Below the pieces are notes generated by a model. That model saw only the letters and a list, made by a program, of their open reading frames with translations, was not told the origin of the DNA and ran no database searches. A stretch of 64,000 bases of DNA from Smittia aterrima (Eukaryota; Arthropoda; Insecta; Diptera; Chironomidae). Position numbers and translations under genes: made by a program. Shown here piece by piece: positions 13,701 to 25,285 of this stretch; the stretch's first letter is position 1, and every line of letters begins with the position of its first letter. The stretch covers positions 15,810,001 to 15,874,000 of the forward strand of contig CP093831.1 in NCBI GenBank assembly GCA_033063855.1, given 5' to 3'.

Positions 13701-16700
13701 CTTCTTTGTCGATCTCCACTGACGTTGTTGCCTCTTCATGAAGCAATAAGTAATCAAGCATCGGCGGGGACTCAAAATTGAATTAATTTCGCTCCGAGGC
13801 TTTTTCCTCCTGCTTGTCGTCTTCAATGCTTTGCGTGTTGTTCGCTGCTGCAACTTTTTTGAATGATGATAATGATTATTTTAGAGTGAACTTTATCGAT
13901 TAAATTAAATTGTGATGAGAGGGAAGAAGAAGCAGTTGTTGCAAAGTGCTTGAGGGTTCTTCGAAGCTGTCTGGTAAGGATTGAAAGTCGAAGACGCAAC
14001 GATGACCGTGCATCACCCAATATTGCCTTCCTCTCCCATCTGCAGTAGAAAATTACGCGCCTATAAAAAAAGTAAATTATTCTGCTTGCATTTGCCTTCG
14101 GGAGTCCTTCGCTCATTCTCTCTTCGCTTCATTCACTTCTCCTCTGACTTTGTGCAATTTATTCGATGTTGAAGATTGCAGCGCCCGTAAACAAGCAAAC
14201 GACTGCACATCCCCAGCTTCCGTTCAATGTTTTAATGAAAATCTCTTCAGTTTCGTACGGCCGAATAATAATTTAGAATGCGATGCGGCTGATAATTTGA
14301 AGAGTCAGAAAGAAAATTGATGAGGAAAAAAAATCCTCGTCGACGTGTTTGAATGTATCATCAGCAATTTGTGATCGAAACGGAATTCCATCACGTCTAG
14401 GCTGTTTAACGAAACGATATCTTTACACTTTGATCGGACAGACAGCGCGTAGATCGGAGGAAAGTCATCAAACCTTTTGAAATATCTTAATTAACTTCTC
14501 TCCAAGCCTCACGTAAAAAGCTAATCTGATTGCATTTCGAAAATAATGTCAAATTTTTTCCTCTCTCTCTCGTGCTCTTGTTGTCGTTAACGGATTTTAG
14601 TTGTCAAATAGAAGTTAACTGGTTAGGGGGGAAATGAGAAGATTGATTAATGGACGTAACTGTCTCTCTCTATCTCTCTCTCCGATGAACGTCATTCGTG
14701 ATTGAAACTGTGCTTTGAATAAGTCACCAAATTGCCGATTCATTCATCGAAAATATTTCTCAGTGCTGATGGCGATAAGAATCTCGACTGACTTGAATGT
14801 TTTTTCCCAGTTGAATGTAAAATCAATCGCAGAATTGTTGCAAAATTGATTTCATTCAGTAGCCACTGACCCGCTGGGCTTCGAGTTAAGTGGAGCTGGT
14901 GAACTAACATTAATCAGCAATCTCTGACCGGAAAGCTTATTGTGACTGCAAGTTGTCTGGGAAAATTGAACTAATAATTGAGGCATTAAGCTCCAATCTC
15001 GACAAAAATGTTTTGCCGGGCTATTTACACGAAAACTTTATCAAGAAACTAGATTGGACAGAATGGGTTAAAAGGTGATGTCACTTAGATTCAATAAGCC
15101 ATGCTCCTTGTAGCTTAAACTTGTTACATCATTTACCATCATCGCCCAATCCGCTTTCATAACCGCTACTCGATATTGTCTCGCAGATATTTCGGCGGAT
15201 TAATATTTTTTTTCATCGGCGAACAGCTTTTGACCTCAATGACTTGTGGCGAGAAACAAAAGCCCTCGAATTGAAAGGAGCCGCTTTTATTTGACTTACA
15301 AACTGATTTAAGTTAATCTCAAAACTGCTCCACATCGGGCAGTTTTCAATTAATTAAAACACGTGGAGTCTGAAACATTTCTCATTAATCACTTGAATCG
15401 AAAAGTTTTAATTATTTTCTTGGTGTTTAATCGACTGTCTTAATTGATCGACATTTGTCAGAGAGTCACCACAACATTGTATCGTCATCAAAGCGCTGGT
15501 TTCACCTTCAAAACAAAAATCTCGTGGAACGTTGAAACGTTGCAGAGTAATGATTTGGAAAACTCCCCGCGGCTGAACGCAAAATACTCTGCTGCACTTA
15601 TTAATTCGTTTCTTGAAAAATTGTATGAATTTCATGCGAAACCAAAAGGTTTATTACTGGAAACAGCGAAAGAATCCTTTGGAATTGCAGTTTAAAGTTT
15701 CATAAGTTGAGACAAAGATTATTGGCTTGCAGGCGGCCAAGTGTTCTTCAGATTAAAGCACTGCCTTTCCATTCTGTCTCAACATGAAACTCCGCACATG
15801 GAAAGATAAAGAAGCGAAGCTCGGTATCAAACCAAAATAAAACTTGTGCTCGAGAAGGAGAGATAATAATTATAGCCTCGAGTTATGTCAGAGAATAATT
15901 TAGCAGTATAAACAGTAGCTCAGATGCTACTCGAAAGATGTGCGATCGCGCATACAAGATGTGCATTGCAAATATCCGTAATTATTGCGCCAACGATCGC
16001 TTCCATAAAGTTTCAAACGTGCTCGTTGTGGAGATACTTGCTTGGAACTGAATTGGAACTGGGAACGGAGTCAGTCTTGACTGGGAGTTCTAACTGCTGT
16101 CGGGATATAAACTGACTTTCCTCTCTCTGCTCTGCATTCTCGAATTTCTTCTCTCCAACAATAATGATTTCGGGCCTTCGATCTTCGTTGTTATTAAATC
16201 TGTTCCATATGCGAGTAATTCGCTAATAAAAGCCTCGATTCGACGTGCTATATTTCATCGCGTTCTGCTACTGACAAAAATAAGAGCAAAGCAAAAAAAT
16301 ATTGCGAACGTCGTTTCGGGGCCAAAAAGAAATGAGAAAATTTATCGACGTCCAGCTATCGCTTTCAATCGATCGCGAAATTGCAGCTCTCAGCGGTTTA
16401 ATGGAGAATATGATTAATGATTGATTGAGTGCGCTTGATTAGAATTTCAAATCCAGACAAACTTCAACTCAAAACAGAAAGTTTTTTAAACTGAGCAAAG
16501 CGAATTGGTAAACTCAGCGATGGAGACTATCGCTCTCATTAGCACATTCACAAAAGAATGGCCGAATCATGTCATTTCTGCCCGCTGTATGGCGCAGCAC
16601 TTTGTTGTGGACACGACTTAGCAATATCCGGTCGACTATATGTAGCTTGAAACGCATTAACGATATTGTAATTTAGATAAGTAGCGCTTTGATGGACGTT

Positions 16701-19700
16701 AATTAAAAGCAGCGTCCACCTTGTTCAATCAACTTGTTGATCTCACTCTTATGGCGTCGCTCTTATCTCTAAGACATTAGATGACCCAAATCTATATTCC
16801 GATCAGCCGAAAAAAAAACCGCAAACTTCTCTCGTTCACGAATATGTTTCGAAGTAAAAACAAGTAACGGCTTTTCATACCTTGCGAACAATTCTCGGTC
16901 TTCCGAATGTTGTTAACGAATCTACAACAGGTGACTCTTGGCGTAAAAGCAATTTATAACCCTCCAGGTCGACGAAACACTTCCTCAAACTGTTTCATTT
17001 CGAGAAATTCGTTGAGTTGAATGTTTCGTGTAGGAAATTCTTCGAGACACTTGAGCACCTGTTTCAATCCCATTGTCCAATCCAGCAGTGCACTTTTTCA
17101 TCCTTCGATCGACGAAGGGGGATAAAGAACGATGTTACCTTTTGTTTATTAACAACAAGGATACCATTAGGCCTTATGTGAGTCTCGGAATAAATTAAAA
17201 TTTGGCGCGAAAGTAAATTTCGCCCTAAGGCTCGCGTGATCTTCCGACATTAATTTCTCGCGGACTGCGCGCGAGGCTAGAAACGAATCGGACGAGCTCA
17301 TAAAGAAGTTTCTGGTCAGCGTGGGTGCGCTGACAATCCTCAGCACGAACGCAGTAATGAATTCATTCGCCATTCGATTTTAATTAATACTTTCTACGTG
17401 CGAAGAACTCGACTTTCGAGTCGCGGCTTTCAATTAATTTTCCAGCGATAAAAAATTAGAATAACTTGCACGCGGCTCTTTTCCATTTCTATAGAGTTAT
17501 TACGAGAAATTAATAAAGATCGTCTTAATTGATAGTAAGCAAGCTGCTTGTTACCTCATAAATATTCAAATCTAATAGTCTGGCCGAGGCAACGAAGGCG
17601 CAACAATCAATTGACTTTCTTTAGAGCACGCACGACCAGTTCGGATTATTTATTACAATTTCATTTGACACCATTTGTTTTGTGTATCGTTTCTCTCTCT
17701 TATCCGTTCGGTTGCCCAGCTATCGGTCACGCAAATAAATTAAGATCATGTCACACACCAAGCCATACAGCATTGCTTTCGGATCGGGCTTTGCACTGCT
17801 GCTCTCTCTCTCGAGTTAAATCATGTGGAACGGAAAGGTAATAATGGATAAAGATTCGAAGGAACTTTTTCGAAATTGATGTCACAGAAATAAAAATTAA
17901 ACAAGAGTTTCTTGAAATTGTGATGGAATTTATGAATTGGTCCTAAGCCAATGACATTTAGCCTTCATTCAAACCTTAAACACATCAACTTTTGGCAGAC
18001 TTGGACTAAATCTGTTTTGTTAAACTTCCTTAGCGTTTCAAAGTTCTCTTCTAAACTTTTTTTAATGTTGCCACACGTTCGCTTGAGGGTCTTTTAAAAC
18101 ACTCATGACAATTACAATTTATTTGTTATAGCTGCTTTGTGAGGCCTAATTTCAATATTAGAACCGCAAGAGACGAGTGGAGAGTAATTACACGTAAAAG
18201 AAGATTAACTTTTCTTAAAGAAATCGCGGAACATTAGAGACGATTGGTTCGACCGCTTTGGACTTTAATTAAACATTAGGAGACGGCCTTTTAAAAGATT
18301 TGAACGCCAGCATAAGCGAGTGTTCTCGATAAGAGCGCTGTATGACACAACAGAAGTTGATGTACAAAGGAAAAGACGTAGCGATCATAGAGATCATGTC
18401 CGAAACCCAAAGAGTTCAATCAACGGAACAGTCGAAAAGAAAGAAAACCATTATTGGCTTCATCGCTGAGCTTTCTTATTCTTCACTGCCTTGTCGGGCT
18501 TCGCTCTCTGCCCCCGAGACTCAAATAAAAGGAAAGAAGCCCATGTTACAATTTATCAAGTAGTGGGCATCTTGACATCTCTTGGCGAGTTTGATCTTTA
18601 CCAGCGAGAGAATGCCAGCAACCGAAATGAAAACATAATAACGCGACAATGAAACGGCGCTTTTACCTTCGACAGACCAACACAACATTTATGAATCTCA
18701 AATTTAAATGTTTCTCGTCTTCATCTTGAACTCTTTCTTTCCCTTTTTCTGTGGTATCATCATAAGAAGATAAATAATCATTTCATCGACACTCAAGAAT
18801 GAGTTATGATTCCGTTTCTTCAGTCTCTTTCTTTGTGATTTTAATTGTTTTTCTTCCTTGAAAAACGCGTCTTGAAACAGCTTAATTAAAAACTCGCCTG
18901 ATTGTTTGTTGAGTGATTCGATGATTTTCGTTTAAAAATTAACAAAAAATAATTCGACATTAGCTTTTGATGTTTTAATTTGATTTTGAAAGTTATATCA
19001 TTTGTTTGATTGAATTAAAAATCGAAACTCAAAGTCTCTAACTCCTTTCCAATCAAATCGATTAATTAAAACTTGGTTAATTATAAAATATGTCTTCGAG
19101 TCGTAGTCGACTAACGTAACTGCATATCAAGTGTGTCACACCGTTAACCCAAAATAAGAAGTGGAAACAACAATTTTCCCACAGTCGCTCAATAAATCAA
19201 TCAATTCACGCCGGAGTGTGTGAAAAGTAACACTGATTTGTCCAGAGAATCGTTTTTTATTGAGTTTGTTGCGTAAGCTTGTCGATAGATTGTGTCGCGA
19301 CTTTTTCTTTCACTCAACTGCAATAAAGTTTCAACAAATTTTTAGCGTTTGTCCATTAGGCCTTTCATAATTGAATAATCGATAGTTTTATGATACAAAG
19401 AGTTATTGTCTCGTTGCGTGTGATTTTCGAGCTCTTTAACGGAATATCTAAGCAGAAAGGACATTGAGCTTTACTTAACGAGATTTCACGGTCAATTTTT
19501 TGCAGCGAGAACCTGTATCGCTTGCCGAATTATCCAACAACGTAAACAACTGGATAATCGACGTTAATATTTAAGCAACCGAATCGTAAAAATCTCCTAA
19601 TTCAACCTCAGAAACTTATCGTTTCCTAATGACTTCATCCATAAAAAGACAGCTCAACGTGTAAGCTTAAGAAGAAACAATATTTGGACCACAAAGTCGA

Positions 19701-20664
19701 TAACTCTCGAGTCAATAAATAATAATTAAAACTCAATCCTCCTGGTCGTCTCGTTTTCAGAGACTTCACATGGCTTAATCTGTTAAATTAGTGCGGGTAA
19801 TGAATTTTTACGACGGAGAATTACGGCCTATGGCTTGATGAATGGTTTATTAGATGGTTTATTAGACGTTCACTGATTATTGATTGGATCGATCCAGTGC
19901 TGGATCTGCTGGTGAAGGAAATGGATCTGTTCCTAAAATTATCGTTCACTGTCTTACTCGCCGATCGGTTGCTAATTCTTTCTTTTCTTCTTTTTTCAGG
20001 TGATAAGCCGCACGGTTGCGATATTTGTTTGAAGAAGTTTGCTTTGGCCTGCAATCTTCGAGCACACATGAAGACGCATGAAGGTTCGTTGATTACGAAG
20101 TTAAAAAAAAACTTTTCAGTTAACTCCACAGCACAATCCAAACCGTCAAAAATCTGTTGTCGGTTTCAGTTTTGACTTCGACAGAAAAAAAAAGTTTCGA
20201 GTTTCATGTTTCCGTGTCGTTGATACACAAAACAATCCGTAAAACGAAAGAAATATTGAATCGAATCGCAAGATTGATTGAATTTTAAATTTCGTTTGAT
20301 GGCTTTCGAAACTTTTTTTTTACTTTTTTTCCATTTCGCGTACAACACACGAAAAACTTTTCGGACTTCATCTCAATTCTTTTCTTTTCCTTTCGCCTTT
20401 AAAGGAGATCCAACCGAGGAATGTGTCCGCTGCAATAAAGTTTATTTGGCATCAACAGCAGAGCTGAAGCAAGGCCTCTGTCCAAAGTGTCTCGAGAATC
20501 CGAATCCTAGTGACGATCAAGAAAACGAAGACGTTACGATCTCTCATCGCCATAAGAAGTTTGCCAACAAATTGATAAGAAAATTGGTCGGAGAGTCAGG
20601 AACAGAAGAGGAAGAACTTTCAAATGCATCATCCGAGAACTTGCACCAGGTCGACATCGAATAA
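4779..20664 (+). CDS. PRDM-family PR/SET-domain C2H2 zinc-finger protein (5' end outside window)
   Basis: Likely nuclear, DNA-binding transcriptional regulator. Visible exons are 4779-4889, 4946-5117, 7680-7952, 8451-8549, 8625-8695, 13071-13236, 20000-20083 and 20405-20664, with matching phases and a TAA at the end. The first two encode the C-terminal half of a PR/SET domain (CNWVRFLRVIETYG, then HQEIIVYYLPE). The third starts with PLDLS (7685-7699), a CtBP-corepressor-type motif, followed by an acidic/serine linker. Then come six C2H2 fingers, mostly one per exon: CEVCGKAF, CNVCGKGF, CNVCGKRF, CSLCSKSF, CQICSRGF and CDICLKKF, joined by TGEKPH-like linkers. A Cys pair CVRC...CPKC follows, then an acidic C-terminus. 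The start codon and N-terminal half of the PR domain are not in the window. PR plus six fingers resembles PRDM14 in layout, but I cannot assign the orthologue. A poly(A) signal lies at 20685-20690. Confidence 0.85.
5118..7679 (+). other. intron of the PRDM gene, 2.6 kb
   Basis: Bounded by a gtgagt donor after 5117 and a 3' splice site ending at 7679, which joins codon-split G|AC cleanly. Nothing recognisable inside on either strand. It is A+T-rich with polypurine and polypyrimidine runs. Confidence 0.7.
8696..13070 (+). other. intron of the PRDM gene, 4.4 kb
   Basis: Runs from a gtaaaa donor after the third finger exon to an AG at 13069-13070. No exon or gene is supported. The open frame at 12783-13505 merely extends the next finger exon backwards into the intron. 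Confidence 0.7.
13237..19999 (+). other. intron of the PRDM gene, 6.8 kb
   Basis: Starts with gtaagc after the fifth finger exon and ends with ttttttcag at 19999. It splits the Gly codon of the TGDKPH linker (G|GT). No coding exon was recognised. CT-rich microsatellites lie near 14556-14571 and 14664-14683. Confidence 0.7.
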
Positions 20665-20684
20665 GAAAAAGAGCGAGAACTGTA

Positions 20685-20697
20685 AATAAAATTTATT
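20685..20697. terminator. palindromic poly(A) signal after the PRDM gene
   Basis: The sequence aataaaatttatt has AATAAA on the plus strand (20685-20690), 20 bases after the PRDM stop codon, and a mirror AATAAA on the minus strand. Confidence 0.6.
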
Positions 20698-22628
20698 CGT
20701 GCCCACCAAAATGATCCTCCGACCATATCGATCGTCGTCGTCGAAAATTATTCAACATGTCATTCTCAGCATTGTATCGTAACATATCAATCGACAATGT
20801 ATCACTTAAGTCAGCAAAATATAATTAATTAATTTAAAAATCCTTTGCGAGCGCGTTCGCTTGCATGCCTTTTACACACGAGAACTCAAAGAAATCGCAG
20901 ATGAATGTTCGAACATGTGACTAGAATCTCATTAAGCGCCAAAAGGGAAACGAGAAAGCGAGAAGGAAAAATGATTGATCAGCGATTGTCGAAGGAGAGA
21001 AATGTAAGAAATGTCGTGTCAATAAACACATTTAGTTTGAATAGGTTGCGAGTAGTGTCTCGAACATCGCTTGAACATCGCGATCGCGCTGAGAAAATGT
21101 TTAACAATCGCTTTTGACATTCCATATGATCAATAGCCGCGCAAGGCACAATGAAGCTTGAACGATTCTTTATGACTTTTAAGTTCAATCTCATGAATGA
21201 AATCAGCCGATGGAACTCGTTCCTGTAATTGCATAAAATTATTGATCTGTGATCGCTGATACGGGACGACGAGGAATGATTGCGCACTTTATTATTTTAT
21301 TGCTCTCATGACGGTTTATTACGCACCGAGAAGCTCGCTCTGGGAAAAATCGTCGATTCGAATTGGAATTCTGATTCGCAACGCTATCTCCATTTATAAT
21401 TGTCAACAGACATGAGCGCGTTATGGTAAGTTGAATACCTAACGAACCAGTAAATCACTTGTGCACCTCACGGCGACAACAAAGCACTTAGAACGCTCTT
21501 CAAATGAAAGAAACCGAAACCATTAATTGTTGTTTATTGTCCGTGTGCATTACTCGCTTGTTGCTTTCCCATTCGCCCTCCTCGTCACGACTCGAAGCAT
21601 CGGCGCAACGTGGTGAGTTATGAAAAGAAAAGAAATCAACAAAGCGTGTCCGAGAATTATTGTGAAATGTTGAAATTTATTGGTCTGGCAAAGAAGCGCG
21701 AGGCGCAAATGTATTCATAAAGAGCATGAAATGAATTAAAAGATTTCAAAAGGGGAAAAGAGCAAACGATTTAATTTATTAAGACATCAACATGGAACCT
21801 TCGTTTGTTCAGCGACTTCCCATAAACAATATTCATGTTTTATTTACACTTGGAGGAACATGTTCAGAAAAATATTATTGGCAGGGAGAGTCGATTGAAA
21901 CATTTGCGGAAAAAGGCTGACCAGAGTAGTTTGTTGGATACAATTCGAGAGTCATCATCAAGCAATTCACCATCAACACGTGCCAAGAAGAGCTTCATGC
22001 TCATCCAATTGCCATCCACCGCCTCACGATCGAGCATCATAATTTAGGCGTCTGGCAGTGCTTGCTTTCAAAACGCAACAAATCCAAGAATTATAGAATC
22101 GTTTAAAATGATTATCGACATGAATTTATTAAATTTGCGTGATTTCAACTGTTGCGTTTCGTTTGTGAGATGTTCGCTTTTATTTTCGTGGGTGATTTCG
22201 TTAAGCACATAATTGCTAAGACATTTATTCCCTTCTCAGAGAACTCGATCGAGTCATTAACTGATTGTTCTCATGAAGTTATGGAATTCAAAGCGATTAT
22301 GAGGCCGACTAGGGTAGAAGTTTTTTTTCAGGCAGCATCAGTTAAAAAAAATCCATTAGCAAGACGTTGAATGAATAAAACTGTTTCAATTCGCTACAAC
22401 ATGATCTTTAATGCTTCTTCTATCGAGCTACTAAAAAATCATTTCACGGAATAAATCAAACGTTTGTTTTCAGACAACTGAGGAGCCTCGACGGCTTGGA
22501 CAAAAGAGAAGCCGAATTGATTACATTGTATGACATCGCAAAAAGCAAACTCAGATCAATATGAAAAAAACCATTACAGCTTCAGATTCTGGTCCGATGA
22601 TGGTGAAGAAGTTAAGTAAGACGGAGGG
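20698..22628. other. intergenic, nothing recognised
   Basis: Between the PRDM 3' end and the first copy of the direct repeat. Scattered short open frames show no domain, no codon pattern and no consistent splice sites. Confidence 0.55.
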
Positions 22629-22922
22629 CCACAAAAATTCCATTAAGCAAACGTATTGATCGGTCGAGCTGATTGCTTCGCTATACACATCAATCGCTTG
22701 CTATGGAGCACGAGAGCAACTTTTGTGCTTAATCGAAAGAAATGTTAACAGTCACTCTCTTTCACTCTTTCCCCGCCGACTTCGTACGCGATCGTGATGC
22801 GTAAGATATGAGCTCGGACAATGATTCCACTTCATTCAGCTATCAAGTCGCCTTTTGTATCGGGAACATTTATCAAGCTAAACATCGATGTTGAGCCAAC
22901 AGTTGGAGTCAAAATTCAAAGC
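22629..22922 (+). repeat. direct repeat, copy 1 (3' side of the SMYD4-like gene)
   Basis: About 294 bases that recur at 24993-25285 in the same orientation, roughly 94% identical by eye, with a few substitutions and 1-bp gaps. The shared block runs from ccacaaaaattcc to caaaattcaaagc. It ends about 26 bases from the stop codon of the minus-strand SMYD4-like gene, so the gene's 3' UTR is directly next to or inside it. The ends are not TG...CA and I see no transposase or reverse transcriptase, so it is probably a local duplication and not an LTR (inference). Confidence 0.9.
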
Positions 22923-22948
22923 ATTTTTATTAAAGATCTGATGTTCAT

Positions 22949-24521
22949 TTAAACTTTAATTTCGAATGGAAATGAAATCCTTTCATAAATTGTTCTTATC
23001 AACTCTTTGATCCTCATGATTATAGCGCAAGTCTCAAAACTCGGATGAAGCGTCGCATTTTCGTTTATAAAGTTGAAATGTTGCTTCAACTCTAGCTTCA
23101 AGTCTTTGTTGGATTCAAAATGTCCAAATTGAGGTAACTTGAACGATTTGTTTATTCTTCGAAGCTTATTCGGCAGTGGATAATTATTTGAACATGCAAC
23201 GCACTCGCAATTGAATTCGTAAACCTTCAATAGCTCAGCTCGTCTCGCTTCTTTAGGTTGCTCCATGAAAGTTTTTCTGTGAACAATTACTCGATGACAA
23301 AAAAAAGCGAATAAACGATGAGCTACGCCTACCTGTAATTGATGAAAATCTGTTCTCCAGAGCGGATCGGTTTGATGACCGTTATTAAGCACTTGTTGTC
23401 GACAAAGCTTGCATAAACGTTCGGATCGCATGAGTGGTTGAAGAGCGCGACGAATGGCAAGAAGAGGCCTCCATCTGGGACGTTGGTGCCCTTGCCAGGA
23501 AGCTTCACTGCGTTTCGCATGTAAATCAAAATTATTCTTGCAACAAAGTTGGCAAAGAAATCTTTTCTTTCGCCTTCAGGTAAATTCAATGTGCTTCTCA
23601 AATAGTTCTCCAATCCGAAATCTTCTTTTGACAGCAACGAATTAATGCTCAGCAATGATTTCTTTTTGATTTCTTCGTAATTTGTATCGCTGAAGTCGAA
23701 ATCGAAAATAGTTTGGTTCGTCGAGTTGTTAACGAGTCTCTTCAACTCTTCAAAACTTCCTAATGCGCTAAGTGAGTCGCTCATGATCCGCAACATTTTT
23801 TGCCGAACGTCGTTGCCATTTAAACTGTCTCTGATGAGCTCATCTTTGCCATTAAATTTCTTGTAAGTTTCATCGTTGCACTTCGATGAACAAAACATCA
23901 CTTGAACACAAAAGTTAAAATTGGAAAGAATTTCTAGAATTTTAAGTTCTCACCTGAGGCTGAGCTTGGCATAAGGTCAAGCATGTTTGACTTTAAACAG
24001 TTGAAGCATCTCGTGTAAGTTGAATTAGGACTAAAAATGGTAAATTGCGCTTCTTCAAATGCAATGATGTCACCTGCTTGTAAGTCTTTGTTGCTTATGA
24101 TGAATCGACCAAATTCTTCATTCTCATGTAATTGCAAGCTTTCAACGAGGAAGGGAATTTTTTTGTTCGATGGATATGAGAGTTTAATGAAGCTCGACAA
24201 ATCATCTTCAACTTCAACAATCTCCTTCAACTTTCTTTTGCATTTTTCTTCCAGCTCATCAAGTCTTTTCGTTTGGTTCTCTGAACAGTTTTGCTTCCTT
24301 GCAGCTGAAACATTTTTCAAGCACTTCGTGAACTGTTCGATTTCATAAAACACTTCAGCTCGAGCCTGAAAACTTTTAGAGATTCCTCCTGAATCTGGAT
24401 CTTCATGACACAAACTTTGATTGAACGAAACAAGTGCTTCATAGAACTTTTTATCTGTCTGAAGCTCACTTCCGACTTCTCGATATTTTACTGCCTGCTC
24501 ACTAGAATTTGCACTCGACAT
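22949..24521 (-). CDS. SMYD4-like SET/MYND-domain protein (degenerate MYND)
   Basis: Putative protein lysine methyltransferase of 487 residues. Exons in gene order are 24521-23954, 23900-23333 and 23276-22949, with introns of 53 and 56 bp. The N-terminal ~100 residues look like the TPR-type helices of SMYD4. SET-N follows (EEFGRFIISNKDLQAGDIIA), then a MYND-like stretch (CFNC...FCSSKC), and SET-C with the canonical NHSCDPN motif and GEQIFINY, then a post-SET CECVAC. The MYND is degenerate: the middle Cys pair and the final His/Cys ligands are not there, leaving four of the usual zinc ligands. The cofactor and active-site motifs look intact, so catalysis is plausible but substrate binding may differ. 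The gene sits between two direct repeats. A minus-strand AATAAA lies at 22931-22926. Confidence 0.85.
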
Positions 24522-24992
24522 GATAGAATTCTGCCGATTTCTAATTATTTTTAGTCGTCCAATTTCGTTTCAGTCGCGTGTACGATTCGTTGCGAGCCCG
24601 AATGCTTTGCGATAAAAATAAACAATTGAACAATTCGTGATTTCGCGACGATGCGTTTGAGAACAAGTGACTCTGCCAAGAATGCATTAGATGCACCGCA
24701 TTGATAGGGCAGAACGAAAAATTAACAAAATAATTGCTTGCTCTTTATTATGTGATAGTTAATTTATAGTTGACTTAATGAAGAACATTAATTATCTGTT
24801 TTAAACGATTCTGACTGAATTACTTTTTGCAGGGATCGGAATTGACATTGAAGTTGTAGACATGAAGGTTGATATCTTCGATTTTAATCGATCACAAGAC
24901 TGACAATTATACAAAACTACTTGAGTAGTAAATCGATTTCAAATGAACCATTAAAACACAAGACCATATTTGTCGGAGATGATGCAAGAAAT

Positions 24993-25285
24993 CCACGAAA
25001 ATTCCATTAAGCAAACGTATTGATCGGTGGAGCTGATTGTTTCGCTACTAACATCAATCGCTTGCCATGGAGCACGAGAGCAACTTTTGTGCTTAATCGA
25101 AAGAAATGTTAACAGTCACTCTCTTTCACTCTTTTCTCGATGACTTCGTACACGATCGTGATGCGTAAGATATGAGCTCGGACAATGATTCCACTTCATT
25201 CAGCTATCAAGTTGCTTTTGTATCGGGAACATTTATCAAGCTAAACATCGATGTTGAGCCAACAGTCGGGATCAAAATTCAAAGC
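24993..25285 (+). repeat. direct repeat, copy 2 (5' side of the SMYD4-like gene)
   Basis: Second copy of the block at 22629-22922, offset 2364 bases. It lies about 470 bases upstream of the SMYD4-like start codon and could carry part of its promoter. Homology fades on the left within a few tens of bases and stops abruptly on the right after caaagc. Confidence 0.9.

Noticed and set aside
22629..25285. LTR retrotransposon with the SMYD4-like gene as cargo
   Set aside because: Repeat ends lack TG...CA, there is no primer-binding site or polyprotein, and the gene keeps introns.
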